Shown: positions 21,079-24,693 of the stretch, in pieces
Layout: the number at the start of each line of letters is the position of its first letter
Numbering within the stretch: position 1 is the first letter of the stretch
From: Spirochaetia bacterium
Lineage (GTDB): Bacteria > Spirochaetota > Spirochaetia > Treponematales > Breznakiellaceae
Length of the DNA: 24,693 bases
NCBI GenBank assembly: GCA_026002045.1
Contig: BOAV01000032.1
Location: 1-24,693, forward strand
Direction: 5' to 3'
Position numbers and translations under genes: made by a program
Notes under the pieces: generated by a model
Told to the model about the DNA's origin: nothing
Databases searched by the model: none
Seen by the model: the letters and a program-made list of their open reading frames with translations, nothing else

Positions 21079-21122
21079 CATAATTATGCACATACCATCA
21101 ATATATTGATGCCATAATTATG
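21079..21122. repeat. Three AT-rich perfect palindromes in a row
   Basis: CATAATTATG occurs at 21079-21088 and 21113-21122, on either side of the 16-bp palindrome CATCAATATATTGATG (21096-21111). GATCTGA flanks the cluster on both sides in the same direction. It could be a cluster of operator sites or the ends of a small element. Confidence 0.7.
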
Positions 21123-21274
21123 ATGGATTTTTCTGACCGTTTGCGATCTGAAATTGAATAATTTACCGCCGGGGCGGGTATAAAATGGCGTGGAGTGACT
21201 ACACGGATAAGATACAGGCATAGCCAAATTATCCTCTATCGATGCCGCGCCTCGGCCTTTGAAAAAATCCTGTA

Positions 21275-21304
21275 TCTTACAAGTTTGCCGTCAGTTCCTG
21301 GCGG
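21275..21304 (-). repeat. Duplicate of the 3' end of the nifH-like gene
   Basis: Thirty bases match 21751-21780 at all but about four positions and encode RQELTANL-stop, against RTELTANL-stop in the nifH-like gene. Upstream on the minus strand no NifH-like residues continue. It is a stray fragment left by duplication or rearrangement. Confidence 0.7.
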
Positions 21305-21365
21305 TGAACACATAGGAATCCCACGGACACCAGGCACAACATCATAAACTTAAGGATTTTTAACC

Positions 21366-21482
21366 ACTTTTCCACCCAAAGAGTGGAAAAGTCAACCTCA
21401 CTGACCACACGGACAAAAGAAAAGAAAACAAAGCAAAAGTCCGTGCTCTTCCCCGCGCAAGCGGGTTCTTGTGTGGTCAGTG
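21366..21482. repeat. Cluster of perfect hairpins with 12-bp terminal inverted repeats
   Basis: A 10-bp stem (21366-21375 with 21383-21392) is followed by a unit bounded by 12-bp perfect arms (21399-21410 and 21471-21482). Inside lie a GGAC/GTCC pairing and a CCCGC-GCAA-GCGGG hairpin (21452-21465) with a GNRA tetraloop. The unit could be a three-way-junction RNA or a MITE of 84 bp. Confidence 0.65.
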
Positions 21483-21498
21483 GTTTCTTTTTTTCTAT

Positions 21499-21684
21499 GG
21501 TATAGAATGTCTGTTAAAAACAATAGGCGCCCTTGAAACAGAAATATTTATTTCTAATTTGATAAAAGAGCCTTTCGATTATACCGAATGGCAGCGGGAC
21601 CATTTTGCAGATATGAATATGAACGAATTTCTGGAAAAAGCTGCCCAATACGACAGAGAACACCCCTGGACGACAAGTCAGTAA
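21499..21684 (+). pseudogene. Truncated homolog of the PIN partner protein
   Basis: From GIECLLKTIGALETEIF through EPFDYTEWQRDHF to the stop at 21684 this frame aligns with the partner protein at 18103 (GIKCLNEGLGMLDAEQF, QPFDYTEWRKKNL). The first nine or so residues are missing and the frame is instead open back to a TTG in the hairpin arm at 21469. No PIN gene is next to it. It is a 5'-truncated relic, although it could be expressed from the TTG. Confidence 0.6.
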
Positions 21685-21700
21685 GCATAATGAATAGTGA

Positions 21701-21739
21701 GTAATGCTGCGGGAATGGCCTTCACCGGCTGAGCATTAC
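21701..21739 (-). terminator. Hairpin downstream of the nifH-like gene
   Basis: GTAATGCT (21701-21708) pairs with AGCATTAC (21732-21739) around a 23-base GC-rich loop, 12 bases past the nifH-like stop. There is no T-run, so termination is uncertain. Confidence 0.4.
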
Positions 21740-21751
21740 CCACCCAATCTC

Positions 21752-22627
21752 TTACAAGTTCGCCGTCAGTTCCGTGCGGATTTCGCCGGTTTCCATTTCA
21801 AGCAGATACTTGCCCCATTTTCCGCCCCAGTCCCGCAGTTCCTGTACGCCCAGGGGAGAGGGATTTTTTGAATCGGTGTGGGTGGCGATTTTCTGCGCAA
21901 GGCTCGTGTAGATCTTTGCCTGATCCGAATCAGGCGCGGCCTCGATGGTGGTCTTGCCCTGGAGTTCGCACTGGGCAACCGTGACAGAGCGGGGGATATA
22001 CTCCACCACCTGGGTCTTTGTCTTTGCGACAAAGTCGTCGATGATTTCCTTGGAATAGGGCTGGTTGATGGAATTGGCGATCACCCCGCCCAGGAGCGCG
22101 CCCCCGGCATTGGAATACTTTTGAATTCCCCGGAAAAGATTATTCGACGCGTAAATAGACATGAAGTCCGCGGAGGACACGGTGAACACATGTTCTGCGA
22201 TTCCCTCACGGATGGGCACCGCGAATCCTCCGCAGACCACATCCCCCAGCACATCGTAAATGACGAAGTCCAGGTCCAGTTCCTCAAAGACCCGGTGCTG
22301 CTTGAAAATTTCAACCGCAGTGGTAATGCCCCGTCCCGCGCAGCCGACACCCGGAGCGGGCCCGCCGGCCTCAACGCAGTACACCCCGTTAAAGCCGGTA
22401 AAGATAACTTCGTGGGGATCAACCTCACTTTTTTCGCGGAGGGTATCAAGCACCGTAGGAATATAGGAACCATCCCGCAGGGTATTGGTAGAATCGCTTT
22501 TCGGGTCGCAGCCGAACTGCATCACCTTGTAGCCCAATTTGGTAAGGGCGGCGCTTAAATTAGAGGTGGTGGTGGATTTACCAATCCCGCCCTTTCCATA
22601 AATCGCAATCTGTTTTGCCTTTGACAT
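21752..22627 (-). CDS. Nitrogenase-like reductase (NifH homolog)
   Basis: This 291-residue protein is an Fe-protein homolog that passes electrons from a 4Fe-4S cluster, with ATP hydrolysis, to the D/K-like component. It has the P-loop GKGGIGKST (11-19), switch I DPKSDST, cluster ligands C96 (GVGCAGRG) and C132 (GDVVCGGF), and R99, the residue ADP-ribosylated in true NifH. It differs from NifH in having QFGCDPKSDSTNTL, YIPTVLDTLRE and a C-terminal region (PLGVQELRDWGGKWGKYLL) as in nitrogenase-like group IV proteins. AAGGAAGG precedes the ATG. Two hairpins separate it from the D-like gene. Function as methylthio-alkane reductase subunit MarH is the best guess; N2 fixation is not shown. Confidence 0.85.
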   Translation of the reverse strand: MSKAKQIAIYGKGGIGKSTTTSNLSAALTKLGYKVMQFGCDPKSDSTNTLRDGSYIPTVLDTLREKSEVDPHEVIFTGFNGVYCVEAGGPAPGVGCAGRGITTAVEIFKQHRVFEELDLDFVIYDVLGDVVCGGFAVPIREGIAEHVFTVSSADFMSIYASNNLFRGIQKYSNAGGALLGGVIANSINQPYSKEIIDDFVAKTKTQVVEYIPRSVTVAQCELQGKTTIEAAPDSDQAKIYTSLAQKIATHTDSKNPSPLGVQELRDWGGKWGKYLLEMETGEIRTELTANL

Positions 22628-22648
22628 TTTCTTCCTTCCTTAAAAATT

Positions 22649-22689
22649 GCATTTGCGGACGCAAATGCCAAGTCAGTCTATGGACTGAC
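22649..22689 (-). promoter_or_regulatory. Two hairpins between the D-like and H-like genes
   Basis: GTCAGTC/GACTGAC (22672-22678 with 22683-22689) spans the D-like stop. GCATTTGCG/CGCAAATGC (22649-22657 with 22660-22668) follows and, in the direction of transcription, leads into AATTTTT. This may act as a weak terminator or as an RNA end that sets the amount of H relative to D and K. Confidence 0.55.
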
Positions 22690-24231
22690 ACTTGTGCTGG
22701 AAACAATGGTGGTATCCTTCAACGTAACGGACTTGATGTAGGTGAAGGGGTCCTTGTCGTACCAGTCCTGTTTGAAGGGCATGGGTACATTTTTGGATAT
22801 CTGCTTGTTATACTCACCGTTGCGCATGATCTTGTTAACCCGCCGGGCTACTTCGTAAACACCGGTGTAACCGCAGTACCCAAGGCCGGGCCCAAAGAGG
22901 GGCAGCATGGGGAGCCCGTGCCGGGACTGGATATTATTTCCCCCGGTATGGACAATCAGAAGATCAGGCTTGACCTTCTTTACAATGTTGGCCATCTCAA
23001 AGGGCTGGTTTGTAGCAACACTGAAAACCACCTCATCCACATCTTCCAGCTGCTCAAAAATGGGCTCCACAAACTGATCGTAGTGATGGGCCTTAAAGCC
23101 GACAACCTTCATTCCCAAATCCTGTACAATCTCCGCGGTGGCGACAATACGCACTTCGCCGCCGGCAAGGTAAACCTTTTTGCCCTTCAGATTTTTTCTG
23201 AAAGGATCCAGGGCCTTGTCCAGCACTTCGTTTTCAGCCTTGATAAATGCTTCCATTTCTTTTTCAAGGCCGAAGTGGCTTGCGATCCGGCGGAGCCATT
23301 TATCGGTATTTTTCCGGCCGATGGGGATCGTATCCACCATGAAGGGGATATTGTACTTTGATTGCAAATGCCCGATAAAATAATCATCATGGGTACCGCA
23401 GCAGCTTATGTTGAGGGATGTTTCCAGGGCGTACTGGAAATCCTCCGGTTCCGCATAGCAGGGGATAAAGGTGACATTAAGGCCGACCCCTTCAAGGAGG
23501 CGTTTGAATTCCAGTTCATCGGCCCGGCTCATGGAACCTACGTTAAGGACGTTAACGTTTCTGCTTTTCCGGAACTGCTCCCTGAACTTGTCCGCGTCGG
23601 TTTCCCAAACCGGAAGTTTCCGGTCAGGGTAGCGGATATATTTTTTGAGGATGCCGTGGTAGACCGCATCATAGGCGGTGGCCATCAGTTTTGTTTTGAA
23701 CCCTTCGCAGTGGATGGGCATGATGATCGCCGCGGTTTCCTTCTGCATATCCGCGACAATGGAATCAATATCATCGCCGATAAGGGCGGGTACGCAGCTG
23801 TTGGCAACGATAATTGATTCAGGCCGGAATTCGCGGTCCGCAAAGGTAATCGCCTCCCGCAGTTTCTTTTCGCCGCCGGTGATAACTTCCGCTTCATCAA
23901 GGTTGGTGGTGATCCACTGGAGCCCCTCCGCACTTGGGTCACGCAGCTGCTTAAACTGTTTATTGAGACCGATGTTACCGGTAACGCAGATACCGCAACC
24001 AAGGGGCCCGTGCATGATCACCACAGCGTTCCTGATGGAATTGAGGATCCCCAAGCTCAAGGTAAACTGGCAGCCCTGGGCCTGGGTGAATTTCCGGGAT
24101 GAAAGGTTGGTGCATCCGCAGGCCATCGCATTCTGGCAACTCTTTACCTGGGCGCAGGTTCCGCCGAAAGCAATACTCGAATGAAGCCGGTCCTCCCGGC
24201 TGGGAGCTGAATGGGCGTCTAAAAAATTCAT
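22678..24231 (-). CDS. Nitrogenase-like component, alpha (NifD-like) subunit
   Basis: This 517-residue protein belongs to the NifD/NifE-like family. C54 (QGCQFTLSLGI), C79 (HGPLGCGI) and C146 (NSCVPALIGDDID) match the P-cluster ligands of NifD. C277/C278 (SLNISCCGTHDDYF) lie where NifD has cofactor ligand Cys275. The second cofactor ligand, His442 of NifD (MHSW), is not there: the region reads GLPMLPLFGPGLGYCGYTG. The N-terminus has extra cysteines C26, C32, C38 and C40 that could hold another cluster. A GGAGGAA site supports the start. No nifE, nifN or nifB is visible. The layout with H and K suits group IV nitrogenase-like enzymes, such as methylthio-alkane reductase. Confidence 0.8.
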   Translation of the reverse strand: MNFLDAHSAPSREDRLHSSIAFGGTCAQVKSCQNAMACGCTNLSSRKFTQAQGCQFTLSLGILNSIRNAVVIMHGPLGCGICVTGNIGLNKQFKQLRDPSAEGLQWITTNLDEAEVITGGEKKLREAITFADREFRPESIIVANSCVPALIGDDIDSIVADMQKETAAIIMPIHCEGFKTKLMATAYDAVYHGILKKYIRYPDRKLPVWETDADKFREQFRKSRNVNVLNVGSMSRADELEFKRLLEGVGLNVTFIPCYAEPEDFQYALETSLNISCCGTHDDYFIGHLQSKYNIPFMVDTIPIGRKNTDKWLRRIASHFGLEKEMEAFIKAENEVLDKALDPFRKNLKGKKVYLAGGEVRIVATAEIVQDLGMKVVGFKAHHYDQFVEPIFEQLEDVDEVVFSVATNQPFEMANIVKKVKPDLLIVHTGGNNIQSRHGLPMLPLFGPGLGYCGYTGVYEVARRVNKIMRNGEYNKQISKNVPMPFKQDWYDKDPFTYIKSVTLKDTTIVSSTSVSP

Positions 24232-24258
24232 ATGGTTGTTCCTCCAATAATTAACATG

Positions 24259-24693
24259 TTACCGGCCCTGTACAAGGTAGGTGATAATATCTTCCGTTAG
24301 GGTAAGGCCGCCTGAGAATCCCGCATAGGCCCGGTTCATTACCGAGCGCCCTGTCGCAGGAAAACTAACGGGCACCAGGGGGAAGCCGAATTCCTGGGCA
24401 AAATCCCGTTCATGGGAACTCCCCAGCACTACCGCAGGACTAAATGGATCGTAGTAACGATCGTTGTGATTCCGGGGCCATGCTTCCCGGAAATATTTTT
24501 TTACCGAAGAAGTATCGGTATCAAAATACACATGGGGTTCCAGACCGGAATTAAGACCGGCGAATTGGGAGCGCACCGTTTTCTGCTGATTTTCGTCGAG
24601 GATATCGGTGACCACCACCAGTTCCGGAAGCCAGCCCAGCTCATCGGAAAGGAAACGGGTCAGGGCCGGAGCGTAGCTGGAATCCCCCACCAC
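24259..24693 (-). CDS. Nitrogenase-like component, beta (NifK-like) subunit, C-terminal part
   Basis: The last 144 residues of a NifK/NifN-like subunit; the gene enters from beyond the window. GDSSYAPALTRFLSDELGW resembles the GDPDxVxGLxxFL segment of NifK, and VLGSSHERDFAQEFGFPLV with the ending VSFPATGRSVMNRAYAGFSG resembles the family C-terminus. It lies 27 bp upstream of the D-like gene in the same direction, so K, D and H form one operon in an order opposite to nifHDK. The ORF start at the window edge is not a real start. Confidence 0.78.
   Translation of the reverse strand: MVGDSSYAPALTRFLSDELGWLPELVVVTDILDENQQKTVRSQFAGLNSGLEPHVYFDTDTSSVKKYFREAWPRNHNDRYYDPFSPAVVLGSSHERDFAQEFGFPLVPVSFPATGRSVMNRAYAGFSGGLTLTEDIITYLVQGR

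Larger units (their letters stand above)
20702..21498. other. Gene-poor stretch between phoR and the nitrogenase-like cluster
   Basis: About 800 bp without an intact gene. It holds a transposase-like fragment on the minus strand (20840-21007), three palindromes (21079-21122), a distant inverted repeat (21209-21218 with 21269-21278), a copy of the 3' end of the nifH-like gene (21275-21304) and several hairpins (21366-21482). It reads as a scrapyard of past insertions. Confidence 0.7.

Noticed and set aside
22615..23361. 248-residue plus-strand frame, and other plus frames to 24184
   Set aside because: Antisense of the nitrogenase-like H and D genes; no family features.
21752..24693. Ordinary molybdenum nitrogenase nifHDK
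   Set aside because: Gene order is reversed, the FeMo-cofactor His region is missing in the D-like protein and no nifE, nifN or nifB is visible.

Overview
This window looks like chromosomal DNA of a spirochete of the termite-gut Treponema type (T. primitia / T. azotonutricium clade). That is an inference from lipoproteins with a C-terminal domain ending in a GCVPAFCVR motif, a nitrogenase-like gene set, moderate GC with strong AGGAGG ribosome sites, and many decayed toxin-antitoxin and repeat remnants. No rRNA, tRNA or CRISPR array was seen.

Layout. 1-1754: the end of secD and all of secF. 1764-1848: a palindromic intergenic repeat. 1864-3759: ispH, then cysK behind a promoter with a perfect inverted-repeat operator. 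3760-4701: a large nested hairpin, a NifX/NifB-type cofactor-binding protein and a small TfoX-C-like gene on the minus strand. 4872-12724: a phosphate (pst) locus with two tandem near-identical pstS genes, pstC, pstA, pstB and phoU. 18368-20701: the matching two-component system phoB-phoR. 20702-21751: a gene-poor stretch of palindromes and gene fragments. 21752-24693 (minus strand): a nitrogenase-like cluster transcribed in the order K-like (partial), D-like, H-like.

The pst/pho locus is the core of the window. Three almost identical Pho-box promoters lie before pstS1, pstS2 and pstC. Both PstS proteins carry their two halves in swapped order compared with ordinary PstS, a circular permutation. 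Three blocks of accessory DNA interrupt the locus: a small toxin-antitoxin-like pair between the pstS copies; a lipoprotein plus RelB/YoeB block between pstS2 and pstC, which left a 24-bp copy of the pstC start behind; and a defence block between phoU and phoB. The defence block holds a type IIG-like restriction-modification gene split by an 889-bp IS5-type element, a HEPN protein, heptapeptide-coding repeats, a small gene and a PIN toxin fused by frameshift to its partner.

How it works together: PhoR-PhoB should sense phosphate limitation and activate the three Pho-box promoters. PstS lipoproteins bind phosphate, PstCAB imports it, and PhoU links transport to PhoR. The nitrogenase-like cluster has an Fe-protein (H) and a two-subunit catalytic component (D, K). 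The D protein lacks the usual FeMo-cofactor histidine, so it more likely reduces another substrate, for example methylthio-alkanes, than N2; this remains unproven.
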